Part shown: positions 36,847 to 46,045 of the stretch, piece after piece
Layout of the letters: the number at the start of each line of letters is the position of its first letter
Position numbering within the stretch: position 1 is the stretch's first letter
Assembly (NCBI RefSeq): GCF_000151205.2
Contig: NC_016051.1
Location: forward strand, 2,022,429 to 2,086,428
Source of the DNA: Thermococcus sp. AM4
GTDB taxonomy: Archaea; Methanobacteriota_B; Thermococci; Thermococcales; Thermococcaceae
Reading direction: 5' to 3'
DNA length: 64,000 nt
The notes under the pieces: generated by a model
The model's database searches: none
Seen by the model: the letters and a program-made list of their open reading frames with translations, nothing else
What the model was told of the DNA's origin: nothing
Made by a program: the position numbers and the translations under genes

Positions 36847-38088
36847 TCATCTTTTTGGAGCCGTGTGCCTCACGGTGTAGTGCTCAAGCGTCGCGCCCTT
36901 CTCGACGAACTCGTGGGGCCATATCTTGACGTTGTACATCCTCACGTTGTCGCTTATTATCGCGTTGTCTCCTATGACCGAGTTCACTATCCTCACGTTG
37001 TCACCTATCTCCACGTGCCGCCCTATTATCGAGTTCATTATCCGCACGTTGTTCCCGAGCTTTACCCTGTCCATGACGACCGAGTGGAGGATCTCGCAGC
37101 TCTCTCCGACCATGGAGTAGTTGTCGATTATGGCGTCCTCCAGGGCCGTTCCCTTTCCTATCGAGATGTGCCTGCCGAGCAGGACCTTGCCCTCAACGAG
37201 TATTTCACCGCGCTTTATCATGTCCCTTATCCTGCGCCTCAAACTCTCGGACATCTCCGACTTGCCCTGCATGTACACGTCCCGCGTTATTTCAACGGCC
37301 TCCATGTCCTCTGGGGAGAAGTGGTGGAGCAGGTACATCGCGGCCTTCAGGTACCTCTCGGGCGTTCCTATGTCGAACCAGTATCCCCTCATGGGGTAGC
37401 CGTAGACGTCGTAGCCGTGCTCTATGAGCGCGGGGATTATGTCGCCTCCGAAGTCCAGCCTTCTTCGCTCGCGCATCTCCGCCGCCCACTCATCTTCGAG
37501 AAAGCTCCAGAAGTCCTCTGAGAGTATGTATATGCCCGTGTTGGCGAGGTTGCTCGGGGCCTCCTCCGGCCTCGGCTTCTCGACGAAGTACTCTATCCTG
37601 TAATCGTCGTCTATCTTCGCCACTCCAAAGCCCGTCACGTCGTCCACCGGCTGGAGCGCTATCGTCATGAAGGCTCCTTTCTTCCTGTGCCACTCGTACA
37701 TCTCGGCTATGTTGAGCTGGTAGATGTTGTCGCCCTGAATGACGACCACGGGCTCCTTAATACCGTAGTAGCGCATGGTGTACCATACGGCGTCTCCGTT
37801 CGTGGTGCTCTCGTAGCGGGGCATGTACCTTATTCTAACCTCCTTATCGAGCCCGTACTTCTTCTTCAGCCAGTAGCCCTCGCGGAAGTAATCGAAGAGG
37901 GTCGTGTAGTTGACGTAGCCCTTGACACCGAGGTAAACCTCTTCAACGCCGTCCCTCGCGAGGTTCAGTATGGAGTGTTCGAGAATTGGCTTGTTTAAGA
38001 GCCTTACGAGCCCCTTGGAGGTCTCAATGGTGAGGGGCCTGAGCCTCGTCGCTTCACCCCCTATCGGTATAACCGCTTTCTTGATCAT
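36847..38088 (-). CDS. Sugar-1-phosphate nucleotidyltransferase with left-handed beta-helix
   Basis: 413 residues from ATG 38088 (GGGGGATTCCA upstream). The N-terminal catalytic domain has IPIGGEATRLRPLTIETSKG (GG-x-G-TRLRPLT variant), VVIQGDNIYQ and VEKPRPEEAPSNLANTGIY; the C-terminus has hexapeptide repeats (NNVRIMNSIIGRHVEIGDNV). Such enzymes make NDP-glucose or GDP-mannose. The first glycine-rich loop reads GGEATRLRP in place of the usual GGxGTRLRP. Its place next to the nad genes is not explained by pathway. A second, GlmU-like enzyme is at 53718. Confidence 0.88.
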   Translation of the reverse strand: MIKKAVIPIGGEATRLRPLTIETSKGLVRLLNKPILEHSILNLARDGVEEVYLGVKGYVNYTTLFDYFREGYWLKKKYGLDKEVRIRYMPRYESTTNGDAVWYTMRYYGIKEPVVVIQGDNIYQLNIAEMYEWHRKKGAFMTIALQPVDDVTGFGVAKIDDDYRIEYFVEKPRPEEAPSNLANTGIYILSEDFWSFLEDEWAAEMRERRRLDFGGDIIPALIEHGYDVYGYPMRGYWFDIGTPERYLKAAMYLLHHFSPEDMEAVEITRDVYMQGKSEMSESLRRRIRDMIKRGEILVEGKVLLGRHISIGKGTALEDAIIDNYSMVGESCEILHSVVMDRVKLGNNVRIMNSIIGRHVEIGDNVRIVNSVIGDNAIISDNVRMYNVKIWPHEFVEKGATLEHYTVRHTAPKR

Positions 38089-38185
38089 TGGAATCCCCCT
38101 ATTAATTAGCCCCCTCAATGATTAAAAGGTATTCCCCGGAGGTTGTGGATGAATGGGAAGATGGCAAAAGTGGGGGGGTTGCTCG

Positions 38186-39019
38186 ATGGTAAAGCTTGAC
38201 TACTTGCTGAGGTTCCTTGAGGAAGATTCCCCCTTCGGCGACGTGACGAGCGAGGCGGTGATTCCTGAGGGAACTAAAGCTAAGGCGGTAATCATAGCCA
38301 AGGGGGACGGAGTTATAGCGGGGGTTGAGGAGGCAAAGGCCCTCTTCGAGCACTTTGGCGTCAATGTTTTGGTCAGAAAACGCGACGGCGAGAAAGTGGA
38401 AAGGGGAGACGTAATCCTCGAGCTTGAGGGGGATGCGAGGGCCATTCTGCTCGTCGAGAGGACCGCTCTTAACGTCATGGGCAGGATGAGTGGTATCGCG
38501 ACCGAGGTTAGAAACCTCGTCGAGAGAGTCAAAGCGGTAAACCCGAAGGTCCGTGTAGCTGGCACGAGGAAGAGCCTTCTAAAGCCGATAGACAAAAAGG
38601 CCATCCTCCTCGGCGGTGGAGAACCACACCGCTTCTCGCTGAGCGACGCGATACTCATCAAGGACAACCACCTGGCTTTGGTTCCGCTGGAAGAAGCAAT
38701 AAGGCGCGCTAAAGCCTTCAGCGTTTACAAGGTCGTCGAGGTCGAGGTGGAGAGCCTTGAGGACGCCCTCAGGGCGGCAAAAGCCGGGGCAGACGTGATA
38801 ATGCTCGACAACATGAGTCCGAAAGAGATAGCGGGGACGGTTGAGGCTTTAAAGCGCGAGGGCCTGCGAGATAGGGTGAAGATCGAGGTCTCCGGCGGGA
38901 TAACACCAGAGAACATTGAGGAGTACGCAAAGCTCGACATAGACGTCATAAGCCTCGGCTACCTCACCCACTCGGTTAAGAACTTTGACGTGAGCCTTGA
39001 AGTTATTAGGAAGATTTGA
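38186..39019 (+). CDS. nadC: Nicotinate-nucleotide pyrophosphorylase (QPRTase)
   Basis: 277 residues from ATG 38186. EEDSPFGDVTSEAV, RTALNVMGRMSGIAT, the Arg/Lys-rich site AGTRKSLLKPIDKKA, GGGEPHRFSLSDAILIKDNH, and EVEVESLEDA with MLDNMSP identify QPRTase. It turns quinolinate and PRPP to nicotinate mononucleotide, completing the pathway begun by nadB and nadA. The leader has GGGGGGGTTGCTCG. The upstream ATG 38153 lacks a ribosome site. Confidence 0.95.
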   Translation: MVKLDYLLRFLEEDSPFGDVTSEAVIPEGTKAKAVIIAKGDGVIAGVEEAKALFEHFGVNVLVRKRDGEKVERGDVILELEGDARAILLVERTALNVMGRMSGIATEVRNLVERVKAVNPKVRVAGTRKSLLKPIDKKAILLGGGEPHRFSLSDAILIKDNHLALVPLEEAIRRAKAFSVYKVVEVEVESLEDALRAAKAGADVIMLDNMSPKEIAGTVEALKREGLRDRVKIEVSGGITPENIEEYAKLDIDVISLGYLTHSVKNFDVSLEVIRKI

Positions 39020-39053
39020 ATTTTTTCTTCAGCTGGGTTTGTTTTTCTAACCG
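39020..39053 (+). terminator. T-rich terminator after nadC
   Basis: ATTTTTTCTTC at 39020-39030 and GTTTTTCT near 39041-39048 follow the nadC stop. A fresh promoter (CAACTTTTATAATTTTC, about 39058-39074) then serves the next operon. Confidence 0.55.
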
Positions 39054-39104
39054 ACCGCAACTTTTATAATTTTCACGTGTAGAGTAATCGGGGGGTCGGT
39101 GGGG

Positions 39105-39995
39105 ATGGCAGAGAGAATCGTTAAGGGTCGTGGAGTGGTTTTCCTTCCCATCGCGGTCGTTCTGGTGTTGCTAACTGCCAGCTTCGTCTCAGCGGGGGCC
39201 TTTTTAGTGGATGTGAATTCGATAAATCAAACTGGAGAGAACTCGTACTCTGTGTCTATGTTCATTAACGAAACCGCCGCAGTTCAGTATTCGTACACTT
39301 TGCTCGTCATGAACGTCACCGCCAAGGATCTCGGCGACATCTCCTTGGTAGGGATAAGGGGGCTTATAATCGACGAGTTTCCCCGCCTCAACCTGACAGG
39401 CAGATGGATAAACATGACCTTCAGGGTCAAATCCAGAACCAACACCTTCGTCCTCAATGGGCAGGGGGCTTTCTTTCCGCTGTACATCGTCTCCCCCGAG
39501 AGCAAGACCTTCTTCCATTTGGGTGAGATGTTGAAGCGGGAGACTGTAGCCGGGCCATTCCAGCCTCCCTCCAACAGAACGGTAAAGCTCGTTGAAAAAT
39601 ACGTCAAAGTCTATACGAAGCCGATTGAAGTGAACAGCGTTGAGGTAAGGAGCAGGAGGTACTTCAACTACACCATCTGCAACGATCTGCCCCTGGAACT
39701 CCAGAGGAAGCTGAACGTGACAGAGGGATCCAACTGCTTCGTTCAGCGTACGCCTTACCTTATCGGAAGTTTTTCAGGCCACAAACCGCTCAGCATAATG
39801 GCCCTCTATCCCCGCGATCCCTTCGGGGTCTTCTCCGGGCCCGTTCTTCTCTCGGTTGATTACATCCCATCGAGTCCGGATGAGCTGAAGGATCAGAGTG
39901 CCTCAGATAAGAGGGATCTCCTCAAACCCGTCGGAATTGGGGCGATAATCGTCGCCGCCGTTGGTGCCGTCCTGCTGAGGAGGGGTGGGCGTTGA
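39105..39995 (+). CDS. Secreted, membrane-anchored protein of an ABC cassette
   Basis: 296 residues from ATG 39105. Signal helix VFLPIAVVLVLLTASFVSAG, a large external domain rich in N-x-S/T sequons (at least seven, e.g. NETA, NVTA, NLTG, NMTF, NRTV), two cysteines (YTICNDL, NCFVQR) that could pair, and a C-terminal helix GIGAIIVAAVGAVLLRRGGR. Likely an N-glycosylated surface protein with both ends near the membrane. First gene of a four-gene set with a permease-like, a small membrane protein and an ABC ATPase. I do not recognise the family. Confidence 0.72.
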   Translation: MAERIVKGRGVVFLPIAVVLVLLTASFVSAGAFLVDVNSINQTGENSYSVSMFINETAAVQYSYTLLVMNVTAKDLGDISLVGIRGLIIDEFPRLNLTGRWINMTFRVKSRTNTFVLNGQGAFFPLYIVSPESKTFFHLGEMLKRETVAGPFQPPSNRTVKLVEKYVKVYTKPIEVNSVEVRSRRYFNYTICNDLPLELQRKLNVTEGSNCFVQRTPYLIGSFSGHKPLSIMALYPRDPFGVFSGPVLLSVDYIPSSPDELKDQSASDKRDLLKPVGIGAIIVAAVGAVLLRRGGR

Positions 39996-40771
39996 AGCCG
40001 ATAGGGGTCGAGGTTTCCTCTAAAAGGTCCCTGCTCGCCGTTATGCTCCTCCTTCCCCTCCTCATTGCGGGCTCGGCGTGGTACGTCATGAACGAGCCCA
40101 TCTCGGTTGGCGTTACCCAGCGCTCCTTCCTAACGCCGCCAGATCAGCTGAACGCTTCCCTCCACCGAACCCTGGAGGGACTGGATGATTTCTTCTATCA
40201 GGTTTCGGAGGTTCAGAAGGACGTCTTCACGAAGGGCCTGCGGGTTCTCCTCCTGGGTGTTTTCATCGGGATTACCCTTGTTTCCTCTCTGGTTCTCATC
40301 CGGCCGCTCTCCGACGGCACGGTTGCCTTTGAGATAGGGCTGGTGAGGAACAAGAAACGGGTCCTGCTCTACAGGACCGCCCCCATAATCGTGTACACCG
40401 CCTACGTCTCGATGGTTCTGGCCCTCTTTGCGTACTCGGTCTTCCCCTTGAAGGTTGGACTCTCTTTTGACATTGGGAAGCTTCTCTGGCTCTCAGTCGT
40501 GCTCTTCCTCTCGGGTCTGTGGGGTGTGGCGCTCACCGCCCTCACGGGATTTTACACCCGCGAACCGGCTTATCCACTCGTTGTTTCCTTTCTCGTTTCC
40601 CTCGCTTCCTTCACCGGGGCAGGGGATCTGCTCTTTCCCTACTACCGGCTCCTCAACGCCCTCTGGGTTGATGTAAAGCTGCTCAACACGTGGTCGATCG
40701 CGGGGCTGGGCCTTCTGTTTGTCTCAGCTTTCCTCGCGCTTCACAGATTTGAACGGGGTGAGTACTATTGA
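39992..40771 (+). CDS. ABC-2-type permease-like membrane protein
   Basis: 259 residues with about six membrane helices: one near the N-terminus (LAVMLLLPLLIAGSAWYV), an external loop of about 60 residues, then five. The arrangement is that of ABC-2 (NosY/CcmB-like) exporters. Start TTG 39992 overlaps the upstream TGA; AGGGGTGGGCG precedes it. The downstream gene again starts with TTG over a TGA, so the cassette is strictly coupled. Probably the channel partner of the ATPase at 41141. Confidence 0.7.
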   Translation: MKPIGVEVSSKRSLLAVMLLLPLLIAGSAWYVMNEPISVGVTQRSFLTPPDQLNASLHRTLEGLDDFFYQVSEVQKDVFTKGLRVLLLGVFIGITLVSSLVLIRPLSDGTVAFEIGLVRNKKRVLLYRTAPIIVYTAYVSMVLALFAYSVFPLKVGLSFDIGKLLWLSVVLFLSGLWGVALTALTGFYTREPAYPLVVSFLVSLASFTGAGDLLFPYYRLLNALWVDVKLLNTWSIAGLGLLFVSAFLALHRFERGEYY

Positions 40772-41169
40772 GGCTGTTCAAAACCCTATTAGCTTCATCG
40801 ATGCTCTTTGCCATCTTCCTCCTGCTGCTCTTCCAGTCCATGACCCACGAGAAAGTGAACGTTGTGTTCTACCAGACCGGCTACAGTCCGGGCTCGTACA
40901 CGGTTCAGTACGTCGATACAACGCTGCCGCTCGCGGGTGAGTACTCGGTTATCGGCGCAAACGTTACGGTCCTGACGGCGGAGGGTAAGCAGGGAAGCCA
41001 CTTCAGAACGTCGCTTCGTGCGGTTAGGTTAGTCGGCGTCTTCAACACGAGCGACGACGTCGAGGTTGAGCTCCATCCGAAAGTGGACAAGCCCTGGGGC
41101 ATTCTTCTCGGAGTCGTCCTCGCGGGGGGTGTGTTCGGCTATGCTTTTAGAGTGCTCGGGTTTGAGTAA
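40768..41169 (+). CDS. Small two-helix membrane protein of the ABC cassette
   Basis: 133 residues. An N-terminal helix (LLASSMLFAIFLLLLFQSM), an external region of about 75 residues, and a C-terminal helix ([19 protein letters not shown]). Start TTG 40768 overlaps the permease TGA. No known domain recognised. Because it is kept between permease and ATPase and overlaps both, it is probably a subunit of the same complex. It overlaps the ATPase gene by 29 bases. Confidence 0.65.
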   Translation: MRLFKTLLASSMLFAIFLLLLFQSMTHEKVNVVFYQTGYSPGSYTVQYVDTTLPLAGEYSVIGANVTVLTAEGKQGSHFRTSLRAVRLVGVFNTSDDVEVELHPKVDKPWGILLGVVLAGGVFGYAFRVLGFE

Positions 41170-41914
41170 GTCCTACGGGGACACGAAGGCCCTCGATGGG
41201 GTCAGCTTCAAGCTGGGCAGGGGGCTCTCCTTCATCCTTGGGCCCAACGGAAGCGGAAAGACCACCTTCATAAAGATACTGAGCGGCATAACTCATCCTG
41301 ACGCGGGGGAGATAAGGGTAATGGGCAGGGACTACCGGGATTTGGGCCCGGATGAGATCGCTTTCTCCTTTGAGAAGACCAACCTGTCCCCCTCGGTGAG
41401 AGTCGGTGAGTACCTCAGTGCCGTAGGTGAGTGGCGGGGCGAGGACAACTCAAGGGAAGTGATGGAGATGTTCGAGCTCCGTGGCGTTGAGTCAAAGAGG
41501 TTCTCCGAGCTTTCCCAGGGATACAAACGGAGGTTCCTGGTCGCGAGTGCCTTCGTTGGCTCGCCAAAGGTCGTCTTTCTCGACGAGCCCTTCAGCAACG
41601 TGGACATAGTGGCCAAGAAGAGGATGATGGAGGTTTTCATGGAGCTCAAGAGAGAGCGCAACATAGTCATTGTCTCCCACGTTTTCACGAACATCGAGGA
41701 AATAGACAGCCTCGTCGTGCTCTACAACGGAAAGGTTCTCAGAAACCTCCACGGAAAGGAACTTCGGGAGATCCGGGGCTTCAAGGCGGTCTTTCCCGAT
41801 GGGTCGGTCGTTGTCAACGATTTGGACGAGCTGGTGGAGAGGATTAGAAACGGCCAGAGACCCGTTTCGATCGAACCGGTAACCCTCGAAGACTGGCTCA
41901 TGGACTTCTTTTAG
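41141..41914 (+). CDS. ABC transporter ATPase (export type)
   Basis: 257 residues from ATG 41141. Walker [16 protein letters not shown], signature LSQGYKRRF (LSQGY in place of LSGGQ, common in ABC-2 exporters), Walker [14 protein letters not shown]-loop VIVSHVF. A C-terminal extension (about residues 205-257) is not catalytic. It closes the four-gene cassette. The start lies inside the previous gene with GGGGGGTGTG upstream; longer frames upstream lack signals. Confidence 0.85.
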   Translation: MLLECSGLSKSYGDTKALDGVSFKLGRGLSFILGPNGSGKTTFIKILSGITHPDAGEIRVMGRDYRDLGPDEIAFSFEKTNLSPSVRVGEYLSAVGEWRGEDNSREVMEMFELRGVESKRFSELSQGYKRRFLVASAFVGSPKVVFLDEPFSNVDIVAKKRMMEVFMELKRERNIVIVSHVFTNIEEIDSLVVLYNGKVLRNLHGKELREIRGFKAVFPDGSVVVNDLDELVERIRNGQRPVSIEPVTLEDWLMDFF

Positions 41915-41999
41915 CCTTACCGCATTCGCCATCGGGTGAACCCCTTCGGCTTTCGATGCATTTTTCTAAACATTTTTCGTCCAAACCGTTCTATACCGG

Positions 42000-42060
42000 T
42001 GGCAAGGCTTATATTCCCTTCTTCAAATCCAGATCTGAAGGAAAGCCGAAAGGGGTGGTC
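42000..42060 (+). promoter_or_regulatory. pdxST promoter
   Basis: AAGGCTTATATTCCC (about 42005-42019) is a TATA box with GGCAAG upstream; transcription would start near 42040. AAAGGGGTGGTCTGT is the ribosome site for ATG 42064. The gap from 41915 to 42000 holds no gene. Confidence 0.5.
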
Positions 42061-42063
42061 TGT

Positions 42064-43071
42064 ATGGGAAAGCTCGATATTATTGAGGCAAAGGGAACGG
42101 AGAGGCTGAAGAGGGGCTTCGCCAAGATGGTCAAGGGCGGCGTTATAATGGACGTCACCAACGCCGAGCAGGCGAGGATTGCGGAGGAAGCCGGAGCCGT
42201 TTCGGTGATGGCCCTTCACCGCGTTCCAGCGGACATCAGGAAGGCCGGCGGAGTCGCGAGGATGGCACCGATTGAGAAGATTCAGGAGATAATGGACGCG
42301 GTTACGATTCCGGTCATGGCGAAGGTCAGAATTGGCCACGTGGCCGAGGCGAGGATTCTTGAGGCTTTAGGCGTCGACATGATTGACGAGAGCGAGGTTC
42401 TTACTCCATCGGACCCGTACTTCCACATCGACAAGCGCGAGTTCAAGGTTCCATTCGTCTGCGGCAACAGAAACCTCGGCGAGGCAGTGAGGAGGATATG
42501 GGAAGGCGCCGCGATGATGAGGACGAAGGGCGAGGCGGGAACCGGCAACATCGTTGAGGCGGTTAGACACGTCCGCCTGCTCAAGGACAACATTGCCCTG
42601 CTCCAGCGCATGACCGACGAGCAGGTTTACGGCGTTGCCGAGAAGTTCGCCGAGCCCTACCTCAGGCTGGCCTTCGAGGTCAGGGAAATCAGCGGGCTTC
42701 CGAGGCACGTTCTCGAGAACGAGCCGGTTTACGGCCACTACACCTACCGCGAAATCGTCGAGGGCCTCTACAAGATCCTCCTTGAGATAAAGAAGCTCGG
42801 CCGCCTTCCCGTCGTCAACTTCGCGGCCGGTGGAGTCGCGACTCCTGCCGATGCCGCACTGATGATGCAGATGGGCATGGACGGCGTCTTCGTGGGCTCG
42901 GGAATCTTCAAGAGCTCCAACCCGGAGAAGATGGCGAGGGCCATAGTCGAGGCCGTCAACCACTGGGACGAGCCGGACGTTCTCGTCGAGATAAGCAAGG
43001 AAATCGGCGAGCCGATGAAGGGCCAAGACATCGAGGAGCTGGAGGTTCGCCTTGAGGAGAGGGGCGTCTGA
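42064..43071 (+). CDS. pdxS: Pyridoxal 5'-phosphate synthase lyase subunit
   Basis: 335 residues from ATG 42064. [20 protein letters not shown] (catalytic Asp), [35 protein letters not shown] (catalytic Lys), [16 protein letters not shown] and [19 protein letters not shown] identify PdxS/SNZ. With PdxT it makes PLP from ribose-5-phosphate, glyceraldehyde-3-phosphate and ammonia in a 12+12 complex. ATG 42064 is preferred over frames further upstream. pdxT follows after 34 bases. Confidence 0.97.
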   Translation: MGKLDIIEAKGTERLKRGFAKMVKGGVIMDVTNAEQARIAEEAGAVSVMALHRVPADIRKAGGVARMAPIEKIQEIMDAVTIPVMAKVRIGHVAEARILEALGVDMIDESEVLTPSDPYFHIDKREFKVPFVCGNRNLGEAVRRIWEGAAMMRTKGEAGTGNIVEAVRHVRLLKDNIALLQRMTDEQVYGVAEKFAEPYLRLAFEVREISGLPRHVLENEPVYGHYTYREIVEGLYKILLEIKKLGRLPVVNFAAGGVATPADAALMMQMGMDGVFVGSGIFKSSNPEKMARAIVEAVNHWDEPDVLVEISKEIGEPMKGQDIEELEVRLEERGV

Positions 43072-43105
43072 CTCTTCTCCTTTTTCACCTTTTGGAGGGA
43101 TAACC

Positions 43106-43699
43106 GTGGTCAAGGTAGGGGTTATAGGCCTACAAGGAGATGTCAGCGAGCACATCGAGGCGAGCAAAAAAGCTCTTGAGAACCTCGGCGTTACCGGTGA
43201 GGTCATATGGCTCAGAAAGCCGGAACAGCTCGAGGGAATCTCTGCTATAATAATCCCGGGCGGCGAGAGCACCACCATCTCAAAGCTCATGGTCAAGACT
43301 GGCCTCTTCGAGCCGGTCAAAAAGCTCGGCGAGGAAGGTCTGCCAATTATGGGAACGTGCGCCGGTCTCATAATGCTCTCCAAAGACGTCATCGGGGCAA
43401 CGCCGGAGCAGAGGTTCCTCGAGTTGCTTGACGTCAAGGTGAACAGAAACGCCTACGGCAGGCAGGTGGACAGCTTTGAGGCGCCTGTAAAGCTTGCCTT
43501 CAGCGACGAACCGTTTCCCGGTGTCTTCATACGCGCCCCGAGGATAGTGGAGCTCCTCAGCGACAAGGTGAAGCCAATAGCGTGGCTCGGGGACAGGGTT
43601 GTTGGCGTCGAGCAGGACAACCTAATCGGCCTCGAGTTCCACCCCGAGCTGACGGACGACACGAGGGTTCACGAGTACTTCCTCCGGAAGGCCCTTTGA
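43106..43699 (+). CDS. pdxT: Pyridoxal 5'-phosphate synthase glutaminase subunit
   Basis: 197 residues from GTG 43106 behind TTGGAGGGA. GVIGLQGDVSEHIEA, the oxyanion block PGGESTTISKL, nucleophile Cys in GTCAGLIML, and the His/Glu pair in LEFHPEL make up the triad of PdxT/SNO. It supplies ammonia to PdxS by hydrolysing glutamine. Same operon as pdxS. Confidence 0.97.
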   Translation: MVKVGVIGLQGDVSEHIEASKKALENLGVTGEVIWLRKPEQLEGISAIIIPGGESTTISKLMVKTGLFEPVKKLGEEGLPIMGTCAGLIMLSKDVIGATPEQRFLELLDVKVNRNAYGRQVDSFEAPVKLAFSDEPFPGVFIRAPRIVELLSDKVKPIAWLGDRVVGVEQDNLIGLEFHPELTDDTRVHEYFLRKAL

Positions 43700-43702
43700 C
43701 CT

Positions 43703-43770
43703 TTGACAAATTTTCGTCGATTGTCTTTAAAAAAGTTTATATTTTTGCAATCTTTTTGCCCAAAGGTGGT
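43703..43770 (+). promoter_or_regulatory. Promoter of the formate-dehydrogenase-like gene
   Basis: AAAAAAGTTTATATTTTTGC (about 43729-43748) gives an AT-rich TATA element; transcription would start near 43760, leaving a very short leader with AAAGGTGGT before GTG 43774. TTTTTGCAATCTTTTTGCCC resembles the TTTGCC elements of the purine promoters, possibly by chance. Confidence 0.45.
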
Positions 43771-43773
43771 AGT

Positions 43774-45765
43774 GTGAAGACGGTCGTGTGCCCCTTCTGC
43801 GGCTTTGGGTGCAGGCTCCTCGTTGATGAGAAGAGCATGAGGGTCAAGCCCTATCCCGGCGAGCCGAACAGGGGAAAGCTCTGCCCCAAGGGCCTATATT
43901 CGCTCGAGTTCGTCCGCTCTCCGGGAAGGCTGAAGAGGCCCCTCAAGAGGGTCGGTTCGGCGATGGTCCCAATCAGCTGGGGGGTCGCTATAGAGGAGAT
44001 AGCCAACAGACTGCTCGAGATAAGGGAACTTTACGGCTCCGACGCGGTGGCGTTCCTCTCGTCCTCAAAGGTGAGCAACGAGGAGAACTACCTCCTCCAG
44101 AAGATTGCCCGCCTGTTCGGCACGAACAACATAGACAACTGCGCGAGGCTGTGCCACGAGGCGAGCGTTCACGCGCTCAAGCTGACCGTTGGAACCGGGG
44201 CGCAGACGAACCCCTACGAGGACATCGAGCGCTTCAACGCCGTCCTGATATGGGGCTACAATCCGGCCGAGACGCATCCAGTCGTCATGGACTACATCCT
44301 GAAGGCCAAAAGAAGGGGGGCTAAAATAATCGTCGTGGACGTCAGGGAAACGCGGACGATGGCCTTTGCGGACTACAAACTCATAATAAAACCCGGGACG
44401 GACATAGTCCTGGCCAACGCGATTGCCCATGTTATAATCGGGGAGGAGCTCTACGACGAGGACTTCGTAAAGGGCCGGACGAGGGGCTTCTCCGAGGTTA
44501 GGATGGCAGTTATGAAGTACACACCCGAGTACGCGGAGAGCGTAACCGGAATTCCAGCGGAGACGATAAGGGAAGTTGCGAGAGCCTTTGCCCTGGCCGG
44601 AAGCGGTGCGATAATGTGGGGGATGGGCCTAACCCAGCACGTCTCTGGCGTTGAAAACGTTCTGGTGGTGATAAACCTCGCACTGCTCCTCGGCTACATC
44701 GGGGAAAAGGGCGGCCTCTACCCTATGCGCGGGCAGAACAACGTTCAGGGAGCCGCTTACATGGGCGCGCTGAGCGAGTTCCTGCCGGGCTACGTTCCGC
44801 TCACCGACGAACGCTTCAGAAAGCGCGTCGCCTCACTCTGGGGCGTTGACGACCTGCCGACGGAGCGCGGGCTTTATTTAACCGAGCTGTGGGAGGCCAT
44901 CGAAAGGGGTGACCTAAAAGCCCTCTACATCGTCGGCGAGAATCCGGCTGTGAGCGAGGCCGACTTTACGCGCGTGAGACGGGCGTTGAGAAAGCTCGAT
45001 CTCCTCGTCGTCCAGGACATCTTCATGACGAGAACGGCGCGCTACGCCCACTACATCCTCCCGGCATCGGCTTTCTGTGAGAAGGCCGGCAGTTACATGA
45101 ACAGCGAGCGGAGAATCCAGTGGAGCCACAAGGTCTGCGAGCCCTACGCCGACTCAAAGCCCGACTGGGAGATTCTGGCGATGCTCGGCCGGGCGCTCGG
45201 GCTTCCGGGCTTCGACTACGCCAGGGTTGAGGAAATAACGGCAGAGTACTTCCGTCTCTTCCCGGAGCTTGAGGAGAGGGACGTTGAGGAACTCAAGAAC
45301 GGCGATGGAATCTTTCTGCCCAGGAAGAGGCTTCACACCTGGGAGTTCGCGACGCCCGACGGAAAGGCCCGCTTCATGGCCGTCGAGAGGATTTCACCCT
45401 GGGAGGAACCGAACGGGGAGTTCCCGATGGTTCTAACGACCGTCAGGCTGATAAGCCACTACAACACCGGCGAGATGACGCGGAGGAGTCCCTCACTCGT
45501 GAAGCTCATGGGGGAGCCGAGGGCTTTAATCAATGAGCGCGACGCAGAAAGGCTCGGAATCCGCGACGGCGACTGGGTGGAGATTGAAACGCGGCGCGGG
45601 AGAATAAGGATGCGCGCAAAGGTCGGGAAGGTCCAGGAGGGCCTCGTCGTGGTTCCCTTCCACTTCAAGGCGAACAGGCTCACCAGTCCCGCGCTCAACA
45701 AGGCCGGAACCCCGGCGTTCAAGTTCTCGGCGTGCCGGGTTGGGAAGGTTAAGCCTAACCCTTAA
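43774..45765 (+). CDS. Molybdopterin/tungstopterin oxidoreductase, formate dehydrogenase alpha-like
   Basis: 663 residues from GTG 43774. N-terminal 4Fe-4S ligands in VVCPFCGFGCRLLVDE and LCPKGL; DNCARLCHEASVHAL places a Cys at the metal-ligand position (Sec/Cys in FdhH, followed by His); GYNPAETHPVVMDYI, GQNNVQGAAYMGAL, and a C-terminal cap (LTTVRLISHYNTGEMTRRSP, WVEIETRRGRI). Cys instead of Sec, so a Mo or W formate dehydrogenase or related oxidoreductase. No electron-transfer or hydrogenase subunits adjoin, so its partner must be elsewhere. Confidence 0.9.
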   Translation: MKTVVCPFCGFGCRLLVDEKSMRVKPYPGEPNRGKLCPKGLYSLEFVRSPGRLKRPLKRVGSAMVPISWGVAIEEIANRLLEIRELYGSDAVAFLSSSKVSNEENYLLQKIARLFGTNNIDNCARLCHEASVHALKLTVGTGAQTNPYEDIERFNAVLIWGYNPAETHPVVMDYILKAKRRGAKIIVVDVRETRTMAFADYKLIIKPGTDIVLANAIAHVIIGEELYDEDFVKGRTRGFSEVRMAVMKYTPEYAESVTGIPAETIREVARAFALAGSGAIMWGMGLTQHVSGVENVLVVINLALLLGYIGEKGGLYPMRGQNNVQGAAYMGALSEFLPGYVPLTDERFRKRVASLWGVDDLPTERGLYLTELWEAIERGDLKALYIVGENPAVSEADFTRVRRALRKLDLLVVQDIFMTRTARYAHYILPASAFCEKAGSYMNSERRIQWSHKVCEPYADSKPDWEILAMLGRALGLPGFDYARVEEITAEYFRLFPELEERDVEELKNGDGIFLPRKRLHTWEFATPDGKARFMAVERISPWEEPNGEFPMVLTTVRLISHYNTGEMTRRSPSLVKLMGEPRALINERDAERLGIRDGDWVEIETRRGRIRMRAKVGKVQEGLVVVPFHFKANRLTSPALNKAGTPAFKFSACRVGKVKPNP

Positions 45766-45789
45766 AAGTTCCTCTCCCAATTTTCAATC

Positions 45790-45978
45790 ATGTCCAAGGT
45801 GATAGTTGCGGTTTACAGGGGCGACGTTATCGTGCCCCTCGAAAAGCTGAACCTGCCTCCCGGTGCCAAGCTGAGGATAAGGATTGAGGGAATAGAAACG
45901 AAGGACGAACTCAAGGAACTCGGTTATCTAAAGCTCCTTCAGGAGGGAGAAGACGCTGAGGAGCTCTTTGAAATTTGA
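45790..45978 (+). CDS. AF2212-like (DUF104) antitoxin, partner damaged
   Basis: 62 residues starting MSKVIVAVYRGDVIVPLEKL, the AF2212/DUF104 antitoxin signature, with an acidic tail (LLQEGEDAEELFEI). No ribosome site; CTTAAAAGTTCC about 25 bases before the ATG predicts a leaderless message. Overlapping the 3' end is the start of a MazF/PemK-like frame that stops after 25 codons. The gene may be a solitary antitoxin left after toxin decay, or one that protects against a homologous toxin elsewhere. Confidence 0.82.
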   Translation: MSKVIVAVYRGDVIVPLEKLNLPPGAKLRIRIEGIETKDELKELGYLKLLQEGEDAEELFEI

Positions 45979-46045
45979 GCAGGGGGACGTTGTTCTCCTC
46001 AGGTTTTCTTCTACAAACACATTAAAACCCAGAACTCCAACGTGA
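45968..46045 (+). pseudogene. Truncated MazF/PemK-like toxin remnant
   Basis: A frame from TTG 45968 overlapping the antitoxin end reads LKFEQGDVVLLRFSSTNTLK and then PRTPT before TGA 46043-46045. KxEQGDVVLLxF is the typical beginning of MazF/PemK toxins (KFKQGDIVLVPFPF...). The rest of a 110-residue toxin is missing: the next 55 bases lead into the UPF0175 promoter. It is therefore a 5' remnant cut by deletion. Confidence 0.55.
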
